Positions 1-5,456 of a stretch of DNA of 6,012 bases are shown one piece after another. Every line of letters starts with the position of its first letter. The first letter of the stretch is position 1. Origin of the DNA: an uncultured Pseudomonadales bacterium (lineage in GTDB: Bacteria > Pseudomonadota > Gammaproteobacteria > Pseudomonadales > Porticoccaceae); assembly GCA_905478725.1 (NCBI GenBank), contig CAJQJT010000213.1, positions 1 through 6,012 on the forward strand, given 5' to 3'. A program made the translations under genes and the position numbers. A model generated the notes under the pieces. It saw nothing but the letters and a program-made list of their open reading frames with translations, had not been told where the DNA came from and did no database searches.

Positions 1-319
1 CCTGCCGGGTTTTGTTGTCCATGTTGACGACATTAAGGCTAAGGGTGTTGATACAGTAGCCTGCATGTCTGTGAACGATGTATTTGTCATGGACGCTTGG
101 GGCAAGTCTGCCAATGCTGAGCATCTGATGATGTTGGCCGATGGCAATGCGACTTTTACTGAAGCTCTGGGTCTGGTTTTGGACGGCAGTGGTTTTGGTA
201 TGGGTACTCGCAGTCAGCGTTTCGCTATGATCGTCGATGACGGTGTAGTGAGCTTGCTGAATGTTGATGCTGGTGCGCTGGAAGCTTCAAGTGCTGAGGC
301 GATTTTAGCGGCGTTGTAA
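1..319 (+). CDS. Peroxiredoxin, Prx5/AhpC-TSA type, 5'-truncated by the window edge
   Basis: The reading frame is open from base 2 and ends at TAA 317-319, giving 105 visible residues. It matches the C-terminal two thirds of Prx5-type thiol peroxidases, cytosolic enzymes that reduce hydrogen peroxide and alkyl hydroperoxides. Visible family landmarks in order are LPGFV just after the missing active-site loop, the strand and loop VACMSVNDVFVMDAW, a LLADGNATFTEALG segment, and the TRSQRFAMIVDDGVV strand with the conserved Arg. Family members are about 157-162 residues, so roughly 55 N-terminal residues, including the peroxidatic Cys, lie upstream of the window. The only Cys seen is in VACMSVND, equivalent to human PRDX5 Cys72. 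Where PRDX5 has its resolving Cys151, this protein has ALEASS, so it probably works as a 1-Cys enzyme recycled by an external thiol. The ATG at base 65 is internal and not the start. Confidence 0.9.
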   Translation, partial: LPGFVVHVDDIKAKGVDTVACMSVNDVFVMDAWGKSANAEHLMMLADGNATFTEALGLVLDGSGFGMGTRSQRFAMIVDDGVVSLLNVDAGALEASSAEAILAAL

Positions 320-345
320 TGTGCTGTTAGATCCTTCGACGGAGG

Positions 346-373
346 GGGACTGCTTAGGCGGTTCCCTTTTTTT
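346..373 (+). terminator. Intrinsic terminator of the peroxiredoxin gene
   Basis: A GC-rich hairpin lies 26 bases after the peroxiredoxin stop codon. Arm 346-353 pairs with 358-366 around a TTAG loop, with T362 bulged and one G-T pair. It is followed directly by seven T residues (367-373), the usual layout of a rho-independent terminator on the + strand. Confidence 0.75.
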
Positions 374-402
374 GTGTCTGATGATTTTATTATGGTGCGT
401 CC

Positions 403-595
403 GCCTCTGCTCTTGGGGTTTCACTTACCCAAAATCACGGCCTGCGGCTTCCCTCGAATTAAAATGCCATTACGGGTCGCGCCGACAGGCGTCCCTGCCT
501 GACGTCGCTCAATTGCACATCCCTGTGCAATTGACCCTATGTCATTTGAATTTTTCGGCGTGATTTAAGGTAAGTGAAACCCCAAGATCAGATGC
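403..595. repeat. Nested palindromic MITE-like intergenic element
   Basis: The outer arms 403-439 and 559-595 are inverted copies matching at 33 of 37 positions, with a perfect 19 bp core (411-429 against 569-587). Inside lies a second imperfect stem (457-478 against 533-552), which carries two adjacent hairpins. One is 483-490/497-507 with loop GTCCCT and a GAC bulge. The other is a perfect 10 bp stem, 510-519/524-533, with loop TCCC. The element sits wholly between two convergent transcription units and encodes no transposase. The organisation resembles miniature inverted-repeat or REP-like elements dispersed in gammaproteobacterial genomes. The structure is seen directly. Mobility and copy number are inference. 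No clear flanking target-site duplication was found. Confidence 0.7.
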
Positions 596-613
596 TCGAA
601 ATAAGTTTGCTGT

Positions 614-665
614 GGAGGCTGGCAAGGGAGGCTGGCAGGGGAAGCTGACAGTGGAGGCTGAAAAT
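614..665. repeat. Tandem repeat, 4 x 13 bp
   Basis: Four consecutive 13-base units begin at 614, 627, 640 and 653. They read GGAGGCTGGCAAG, GGAGGCTGGCAGG, GGAAGCTGACAGT and GGAGGCTGAAAAT. The first two differ at one position and the last two have diverged. The block lies between the palindromic element and the fabB terminator and is non-coding. Confidence 0.75.
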
Positions 666-674
666 GACAGACAC

Positions 675-698
675 AAAAAAGGCGGCCGAGGCCGCCTT
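675..698 (-). terminator. Intrinsic terminator of the fabA-fabB operon
   Basis: Read on the - strand, an 8 bp perfect stem (691-698 pairing with 679-686, tetraloop 687-690) is rich in G and C. Its lower end runs into a T tract (complement of A675-A680). It begins 20 bases beyond the fabB stop codon, as expected for a rho-independent terminator. Confidence 0.85.
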
Positions 699-717
699 CT
701 TCAAAGACTGCTAAAAC

Positions 718-1932
718 TCAGTCAGTGTAGCGTTCCATAATCAGTGTGGCGTTGGTGCCGCCAAAACCAAAGCTGTTGGACATGATGCAATTCAACTTCT
801 TCTCTTTAGTCTTCATCAAGATCGGCAGACCCACAGCGTGCTCATCGAGCTCATCAATATGGGCAGAGCCAGCAACAAAGTCATTTTGCATCATCAGCAT
901 GCAGTAAATCGCTTCGTGAACGCCAGCAGCACCTAAGCTGTGACCAGAGAGTGATTTAGTTGAGCTGATATCTGGGCAGTTCTCAGGGAAGGTGTTGCGA
1001 ATCGCACCGAGTTCAGCCACATCACCTACAGGCGTACTGGTGCCGTGGGTGTTGATGTAGTCGATTGGACCTCTGGCGGTTTCCATAGCCATCTTCATGC
1101 AGCGCTCAGCGCCTTCACCTGAAGGGGAGACCATGTCGGCACCGTCTGAAGTCGCACCGTAGCCGGTTACTTCACAGATAATGTTGGCGCCGCGAGCTAG
1201 AGCATGTTCCAGCTCTTCCACGACCACGGTCCCAGCACCCAAACCCGGGGCAAAGCCATCGCGGTTAGCGTCGTAGGCACGTGAGGCAATCTCAGGTGTG
1301 TCGTTGTATTTGCTGGTCAGTGCGCCCATGGCGTCGAACATGCCGGCCATAGACCAGTGCATATCTTCAGCTCCGCCAGCCAGCAAAACGTCTTGCTTGC
1401 CGAGTTGGATCAATTCGACGGCGTGGCCGATACAGTGCGCGCTGGTAGCGCAGGCAGAGGCGATAGAGTAGTTAACGCCTTTGATTTTAAACGGTGTGGC
1501 AACACAGGCAGAGACGGTGCTGGCCATAATCTGTGTGACTCTGTAGGGGCCTGCACGCTTGATACCGCGATCGCGCATCACATCTATAGATTCGGTAAAC
1601 ATTTCGCCAGAGACGCCGCCTGAACCCATTACTAGGCCGGTGCGGTGGTTGGAAACCATCTCAGGGGTTAGGCCTGCATCGGCAATAGCACGATCTGTTG
1701 CTATATAAGCGTAAGAAGCAGAGGGGCCCATAAAGCGTAAAATTTTGCGATCAATATGGTCTTTAGGATCTATATCTAACACAGCGCCGACATTGCAGCG
1801 CAGACCCATTTCGGCGAAGTCTTCACGACGGCGAATACCAGAGATCCCTTCTCTTAATGAATGGGCGACGCTTTCTTTATCGTTGCCCAGACATGAAACA
1901 ATACCAAGTCCCGTAATTACTGCACGTTTCAT
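718..1932 (-). CDS. fabB: 3-oxoacyl-ACP synthase I (beta-ketoacyl-ACP synthase I, KAS I)
   Basis: This cytosolic type II fatty acid synthase condenses acyl-ACP with malonyl-ACP and is the condensing enzyme needed to elongate the cis-3-decenoyl-ACP made by FabA. The 404-residue product is close to E. coli FabB (406). It shows the full thiolase-fold Cys-His-His set: nucleophile Cys161 in [12 protein letters not shown], His296 in [11 protein letters not shown], Lys326 in STKSLSG and His331 in [12 protein letters not shown]. These sit two residues before E. coli Cys163, His298, Lys328 and His333. The C-terminal glycine loop is [12 protein letters not shown] (386-397). The start at 1932 has a well-placed AAGAGGA Shine-Dalgarno (1939-1945). 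It lies 91 bp downstream of fabA on the same strand and is followed by a strong terminator, so the two form an operon. FabF is less likely given the fabA linkage and the KAS I-type length and C-terminus. Confidence 0.96.
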   Translation of the reverse strand: MKRAVITGLGIVSCLGNDKESVAHSLREGISGIRRREDFAEMGLRCNVGAVLDIDPKDHIDRKILRFMGPSASYAYIATDRAIADAGLTPEMVSNHRTGLVMGSGGVSGEMFTESIDVMRDRGIKRAGPYRVTQIMASTVSACVATPFKIKGVNYSIASACATSAHCIGHAVELIQLGKQDVLLAGGAEDMHWSMAGMFDAMGALTSKYNDTPEIASRAYDANRDGFAPGLGAGTVVVEELEHALARGANIICEVTGYGATSDGADMVSPSGEGAERCMKMAMETARGPIDYINTHGTSTPVGDVAELGAIRNTFPENCPDISSTKSLSGHSLGAAGVHEAIYCMLMMQNDFVAGSAHIDELDEHAVGLPILMKTKEKKLNCIMSNSFGFGGTNATLIMERYTD

Positions 1933-1955
1933 CGGTGTTCCTCTTGAATTGGATA

Positions 1956-1991
1956 TTTAGTGTGACGTTTAGTATGGCGTTTAGTCTGCCA
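1956..1991. repeat. Tandem repeat, 3 x 12 bp, in the fabA-fabB gap
   Basis: Three consecutive 12-base units are TTTAGTGTGACG (1956), TTTAGTATGGCG (1968) and TTTAGTCTGCCA (1980). All share TTTAGT followed by a TG at the same offset. The block lies between the fabA stop and the fabB ribosome binding site, so it is part of the operon mRNA. No function is evident. Confidence 0.6.
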
Positions 1992-2023
1992 TGCAGTGGA
2001 GTCGCGATTCGCTGTCGTTAAGC

Positions 2024-2545
2024 TTAGAAATGATCTGTGCTTTCGAAGAGACCGACTTTTAAGTCTTTAGCGGAGTAGATTTCACGTCCATCTACTTCAA
2101 CTGAACCATTGGCAATACCCATAACCAGCTTGCGCTGAATCAGGCGAGTTAGTTCGAGTTTATAGGTGACTTTCTTGGCGGTAGGCAAGACCTGGCCAAA
2201 AAACTTCACTTCGCCGGCACCTAGAGCGCGACCGCGGCCGCTGTTGCCATTCCATACCAGGAAGAAGCCGACTAATTGCCAGAGGGCGTCAAGGCCTAGA
2301 CAGCCGGGCATCACTGGGTCGCCTTCAAAATGGCAGCCGAAGAACCAGAGATCTGGATTGATATCGAGTTCGGCAATGATCTGACCTTTGCCAGCTGCGC
2401 CACCGGTGTTGTTTATTTCAACAATACGGTCGGCCATGAGCATATTGGGGGCTGGAAGTCGTGCGTTTCCTGGACCAAAGAGTTCGCCACGAGAGCAGGC
2501 GAGGATTTCTTCACGGTTGTAAGAGGACTGGGGTTGAAATGACAT
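2024..2545 (-). CDS. fabA: 3-hydroxydecanoyl-ACP dehydratase/isomerase
   Basis: This cytosolic hot-dog-fold enzyme dehydrates 3-hydroxydecanoyl-ACP to trans-2-decenoyl-ACP and isomerises it to cis-3-decenoyl-ACP, the branch point of anaerobic unsaturated fatty acid synthesis. The 173 residues match the family length (E. coli about 172). Catalytic His72 lies in [14 protein letters not shown] and Asp86 in [14 protein letters not shown], equivalent to the E. coli His70/Asp84 pair. Other strongly conserved stretches are [20 protein letters not shown] (104-123) and the C-terminal [11 protein letters not shown] (157-167). The isomerase-type signature and the adjacent fabB argue against the FabZ dehydratase. 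The start at 2545 has an AAGGA Shine-Dalgarno (2550-2554). It is the promoter-proximal gene of the fabA-fabB operon and is divergent from ispB. Confidence 0.97.
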   Translation of the reverse strand: MSFQPQSSYNREEILACSRGELFGPGNARLPAPNMLMADRIVEINNTGGAAGKGQIIAELDINPDLWFFGCHFEGDPVMPGCLGLDALWQLVGFFLVWNGNSGRGRALGAGEVKFFGQVLPTAKKVTYKLELTRLIQRKLVMGIANGSVEVDGREIYSAKDLKVGLFESTDHF

Positions 2546-2577
2546 AGATTCCTTCGCTATAGAGTCAGAAGGCGAGC

Positions 2578-2606
2578 ATCGTACCCAGTTCTGGCTTTAG
2601 CGGCAA
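2578..2606 (-). promoter_or_regulatory. Candidate sigma70 promoter for fabA-fabB
   Basis: On the - strand, TTGCCG (2606-2601) is separated by 17 bases from TACGAT (2583-2578), each matching four of six consensus positions. Transcription would start near 2571 and leave a leader of about 26 bases that includes the AAGGA Shine-Dalgarno. This is pattern matching only. Confidence 0.45.
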
Positions 2607-2644
2607 CTTTTAGAGTCTGTTAGGCTCATAAGTAGGACGAAGAG

Positions 2645-2662
2645 GCAGACTTTTTGGTCTGC
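2645..2662. promoter_or_regulatory. 18 bp dyad, possible operator, between the divergent promoters
   Basis: GCAGAC (2645-2650) and GTCTGC (2657-2662) form a perfect inverted repeat around TTTTTG. It lies upstream of both candidate promoters, about 40 bases behind the fabA -35 and 15 bases before the ispB -35. That position suits a shared regulator. Alternatively it is a small hairpin followed by an AT-rich tract on the + strand, but no gene there needs a terminator. Confidence 0.35.
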
Positions 2663-2676
2663 TAATTTATTTTCGG

Positions 2677-2705
2677 TTGACAGCTTAGCGCTAGCTCCCT
2701 AGCAT
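2677..2705 (+). promoter_or_regulatory. Candidate sigma70 promoter for ispB
   Basis: A perfect -35 hexamer TTGACA (2677-2682) is followed after 17 bases by TAGCAT (2700-2705), which matches the -10 consensus at four positions. The predicted transcription start near 2712 falls upstream of the ATG at 2741, leaving a leader of about 29 bases. The spacer contains the palindrome TAGCGCTA (2686-2693). Confidence 0.55.
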
Positions 2706-2740
2706 GCTGCGTGTCTAATAACCGCGACATTTGGGCTTCC

Positions 2741-3760
2741 ATGCTGTCATTCCACAAAGCTGTCGAAGGCGACTTCTCAGCAGTGAACGAACTGATAATT
2801 GCCAATCTCCACTCCGATGTCGGATTGGTAGAGAATATCGGCCACTATATTGTCGGCTCCGGCGGTAAACGCTTGCGGCCGGTGGTTGTGTTGTTGAGTG
2901 CTCTGGCAAATGGCTACCAAGGTAAGCAGCATCTAACCATGGCAGCTGTGATTGAGTTTATTCACACTGCGACTCTACTGCATGACGACGTGGTTGATGT
3001 TTCGGCTCTGCGCCGCGGCCGCGAGACAGCCAACAACCAGTGGGGAAACGCGCCCAGTGTGTTGGTAGGTGATTTTATCTATTCCCGCGCTTTTCAAATG
3101 CTTGTCTCTGTGGGTGATATGCCAATCATGGGGGTTATTGCCGATGCCACCAATGTTATCTCCGAAGGCGAAGTTCAGCAGATGAGTAACGCCGGTAACT
3201 CGGCAATCGATGAGGCTACTTATTACGAAGTTATCTACCGCAAGACGGCAAAGTTGTTTGAGGCCGCTGCGCGTATAGGTGCCATGTTGGCGGCTGACGA
3301 GGAAAAGGGCGGTATTGTCGACAGCGATTCTGTTAAGAATAATGCTGTTAATAGCGATACGCTTATCATTGATGCGATGGCGACTTACGGCAAACACCTT
3401 GGTATGGCTTTTCAGATCGCCGATGATGTCTTGGACTACCAGGGTGACAGCGACGCTACAGGTAAAAATATTGGTGATGATCTGTCTGAGGGTAAAATGA
3501 CATTGCCACTGATTCATGCGCGCGATCATCTCGATGAAGAGCAGAAGCAGCTAATTTGCTCGGCAATTGAGAGTAAAAGCTCAGAGCATTTTGAGAAAAT
3601 TCTTACCGCAGTTCGCCAGTCTTCGAGTCTTGAATACTCTGTTATTCAGGCTCAAGAGCAGGCCGAACTGGCCAAGCATTCTCTGGTGAAGTTGCCAGAC
3701 AGCGAGCTAAAGTCTGTGATGTCCGATCTGGCTGACTTTGCGGTTTCACGAATCTCCTAA
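2741..3760 (+). CDS. ispB: Octaprenyl (long-chain trans-polyprenyl) diphosphate synthase
   Basis: This prenyltransferase condenses isopentenyl diphosphate with an allylic diphosphate to make the side chain of ubiquinone/menaquinone. From ATG 2741 it has 339 residues. Visible motifs, numbered from that start, are GSGGKRLRP (39-47), the first Asp-rich motif HDDVVDVSALRRG (81-93), GNAPSVLVGDFIYSRAF (102-118), RKTAKLFEAA (167-176) and the second Asp-rich motif QIADDVLDY (225-233), followed by GKNIGDDLSEGK. The residue five before the first motif Asp is Ala, consistent with a long-chain product. I chose ATG 2741 because MLSFHKAVEGDFSAV aligns with the N-terminus of Pseudomonas IspB as I recall it; an in-frame GTG at 2711 would add ten residues at the predicted transcription start. 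No clear Shine-Dalgarno precedes either. An insertion of about 19 residues lies near residues 188-210. Octaprenyl versus nonaprenyl product cannot be settled. Confidence 0.93.
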   Translation: MLSFHKAVEGDFSAVNELIIANLHSDVGLVENIGHYIVGSGGKRLRPVVVLLSALANGYQGKQHLTMAAVIEFIHTATLLHDDVVDVSALRRGRETANNQWGNAPSVLVGDFIYSRAFQMLVSVGDMPIMGVIADATNVISEGEVQQMSNAGNSAIDEATYYEVIYRKTAKLFEAAARIGAMLAADEEKGGIVDSDSVKNNAVNSDTLIIDAMATYGKHLGMAFQIADDVLDYQGDSDATGKNIGDDLSEGKMTLPLIHARDHLDEEQKQLICSAIESKSSEHFEKILTAVRQSSSLEYSVIQAQEQAELAKHSLVKLPDSELKSVMSDLADFAVSRIS

Positions 3761-3805
3761 ATTTGGTCAAACTATTCGTTAGGCAAATTAGCTGCTCAAC
3801 TTTAG

Positions 3806-3829
3806 CTGTTTGTTCTACAGTATTTTTTT
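3806..3829 (+). terminator. Weak candidate terminator after ispB
   Basis: A short hairpin (CTGT 3806-3809 with ACAG 3817-3820) is followed by TA and then seven T residues (3823-3829). The stem is only four to five pairs, so termination may be inefficient or the site fortuitous. It is the only T-tract structure I find in the 194 bp ispB-pntAA gap. Confidence 0.3.
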
Positions 3830-3895
3830 AGTCTGAGTCTACCTGCATAGCTTTTCCTAATAATGGCTATACAGATAAAAATAGGCGGGGATCTT

Positions 3896-3957
3896 TGCTA
3901 CTATGTCCTCTCTTTCATGTAGTCAAACCTTTCTATAACAACAAGGAGAATTGAGTG
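3896..3957 (+). promoter_or_regulatory. Candidate extended -10 promoter and Shine-Dalgarno for pntAA
   Basis: TGCTACTAT (3896-3904) resembles an extended -10 element (TGN plus a four-of-six hexamer) with no good -35 upstream. A clear AAGGAGA (3943-3949) sits 5-6 bases before GTG 3955 and decides that start codon. The ribosome binding site is convincing; the promoter is tentative. Confidence 0.4.
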
Positions 3958-5166
3958 ATAATCGGAATTCCCGCGGAAATTAAAACCGCTGAAAAACGAG
4001 TCGCCATGTCCCCTGCCAATGTCCAGTCTCTATCGGACAAAGGCGTCAAGGTGCTTTTTCAAACAAACGCAGGAGATGCTGCAGGTTATCCAGACGCGCT
4101 TTATACAGCGGCCGGTGCAACCATCAGTACAGATCGTGCAGAGATATTTGCCCAGGCCGATATTATTCTGCAGGTACAATCCTTTGGCTCAAACAACGAG
4201 AACAGTGAAGCCGATCTCGCCAGTCTACGCAGTGGACAGTTGGTGATTGGCATGATGGACCCTCTGGCCTCACCCCAGGCAGCTCAAGCTGTGGCAGAGA
4301 AGGGTGCCACAGCAATTGCACTGGAACTGGTGCCGCGTATTAGTCGCGCCCAGAGTATGGATGTTCTTTCATCCATGGCTACGTTGGCCGGTTATAAAGC
4401 CGTGTTGATGGGTGCCTCTGCTGCTCCGCGAATATTCCCTATGTTGATGACCGCCGCTGGCACTTTGCAGCCGGCGCGAGTATTGATTATGGGTGTAGGT
4501 GTTGCCGGTCTTCAGGCCTGCGCCACCGCCAAGCGACTTGGCGCTGTGGTTGAAGCCTACGATGTTCGTCCCGCCGCTCGTGAGCAGATTATTTCAGTTG
4601 GCGCCAAGCCGGTTGAGTTAGATCTGGATACTGGTGAGTCTGAGGGTGCTGGTGGTTACGCCAAAGCCCAGGGCGAAGATTTCCTCAAGCGTCAGCGCGA
4701 GCTGATGACTGCGGTGGTGGCCGAGCAGGATATTATTATTACTACGGCAGCGATTCCCGGTGCCAAGTCGCCGATTTTGGTGACCGAAGATATGGTCAAG
4801 GCCATGAAGCCCGGTTCAGTGATTGTTGATTTGGCGGCGGAGCGTGGTGGTAATTGCGATCTCACCGAGCAGGGCAAAACAGTTGTTGCCCACGGCGTGA
4901 CTATTTTGGGTCCCGAGAACGTGCCATCCGAGTTGGCTTATCACGCCAGTCAGATGTACGGCAAAAACATGCAGACATTACTTGAGTTAATTCTCGACGA
5001 AGAGGGCAACCTCAACCTCGATTTTAACGATGAGATTGTTGCAGGTACGGTTGTTGCCCATAAAGGCGAGATTCCACATCCGCATATGCGCAAGCTGCTG
5101 GGACTGCCGGAACTCAAGGCGCCTGAATCAAAACTAGAACCTGAAACTGAAGCACAAGGGGAGTAA
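3955..5166 (+). CDS. pntAA: NAD(P) transhydrogenase, alpha subunit part 1 (NAD(H)-binding domain I)
   Basis: This is the cytosolic NAD(H)-binding domain of the proton-translocating transhydrogenase, which passes hydride between NADH and NADP+ using the proton gradient. The 403-residue protein opens with the alanine dehydrogenase/PntA-type N-terminus (MIIGIPAEIKTAEKRVAMSP). It carries PRISRAQSMDVLSS (127-140), with Arg128, Gln133, Asp136 and Ser139 matching the known NAD contacts. The Rossmann loop is GVGVAG (180-185), Asp203 ends the second strand, and the mobile loop has Tyr235-Ala236. E. coli PntA continues into membrane helices; here the protein ends after a polar, Glu/Pro-rich tail and the helices are a separate gene. 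This is the three-gene form known from Rhodospirillum rubrum and Pseudomonas. The GTG start is supported by the AAGGAGA at 3943-3949. The stop is 5 bases before pntAB, so the genes are co-transcribed. Confidence 0.96.
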   Translation: MIIGIPAEIKTAEKRVAMSPANVQSLSDKGVKVLFQTNAGDAAGYPDALYTAAGATISTDRAEIFAQADIILQVQSFGSNNENSEADLASLRSGQLVIGMMDPLASPQAAQAVAEKGATAIALELVPRISRAQSMDVLSSMATLAGYKAVLMGASAAPRIFPMLMTAAGTLQPARVLIMGVGVAGLQACATAKRLGAVVEAYDVRPAAREQIISVGAKPVELDLDTGESEGAGGYAKAQGEDFLKRQRELMTAVVAEQDIIITTAAIPGAKSPILVTEDMVKAMKPGSVIVDLAAERGGNCDLTEQGKTVVAHGVTILGPENVPSELAYHASQMYGKNMQTLLELILDEEGNLNLDFNDEIVAGTVVAHKGEIPHPHMRKLLGLPELKAPESKLEPETEAQGE

Positions 5167-5171
5167 AGCAA

Positions 5172-5453
5172 ATGGATATTTTAATTCTGTTATTAGCACT
5201 GTTTGTGCTGTCGTTATTTCTCGGTGTTGAACTGATTACCAAAGTGCCACCGACACTGCATACGCCATTGATGTCAGGAACCAATGCGGTTTCCGGTATT
5301 ACCCTAGTAGGCGCTTTGCTGGCCGCGGGCAATGACGGTTCACCGATGATGGTGAATGTGTTGGGCTTTATCGCTGTGACGCTGGCGACCATCAATGTTG
5401 TCGGTGGTTACCTTGTGACTAATCGCATGCTTGCCATGTTTAAGAGGAAGTAA
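5172..5453 (+). CDS. pntAB: NAD(P) transhydrogenase, alpha subunit part 2 (membrane domain)
   Basis: This 93-residue inner-membrane protein corresponds to the C-terminal membrane part of E. coli PntA and forms part of the proton channel with PntB. Three hydrophobic segments are visible at about residues 3-22, 37-52 and 59-82. The family signature LHTPLMSGTNAVSGI (29-43) starts the second helix and the protein ends in the typical MLAMFKRK. The start has an AAGGGGAG (5155-5162) that overlaps the end of pntAA, suggesting coupled translation. Its only His is His30 in LHTPLMS. Position 41, where I recall the Thermus thermophilus subunit having a membrane His, is Ser as in E. coli PntA. It is 3 bases before pntB. 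Confidence 0.95.
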   Translation: MDILILLLALFVLSLFLGVELITKVPPTLHTPLMSGTNAVSGITLVGALLAAGNDGSPMMVNVLGFIAVTLATINVVGGYLVTNRMLAMFKRK

Positions 5454-5456
5454 GCG

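Noticed and set aside
321..563. Open frame of 80 codons starting at GTG after the peroxiredoxin stop
   Set aside because: It runs through the terminator and most of the palindromic element, has no ribosome binding site or recognisable domain, and its sequence is explained by the repeat.
2578..2596. FadR-like operator upstream of fabA (AACTGG on the - strand)
   Set aside because: Only the first six bases fit the E. coli FadR site; the rest of the operator does not match.
2701..2708. Perfect 8 bp palindrome AGCATGCT near the ispB start
   Set aside because: Too short to separate from chance, and it has no partner site.
2711..2740. GTG at 2711 as the ispB start
   Set aside because: The ten extra residues have no counterpart in the family as I know it, no Shine-Dalgarno precedes them, and the GTG coincides with the predicted transcription start.
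2975..3529. Long open frame (184 codons) antisense to ispB
   Set aside because: It lies entirely opposite a well-supported gene with conserved motifs, has no plausible family resemblance, and arises from codon usage on the other strand.
3784..3812. Hairpin CAAA/AGCT with AGCT/TTTG after ispB as a terminator stem
   Set aside because: The stem is interrupted, AT-rich and not adjacent to the T tract.
5114..5395. Antisense frame of 93 codons across the pntAA-pntAB junction
   Set aside because: It overlaps two confident genes on the opposite strand and has no supporting start signal or motif.
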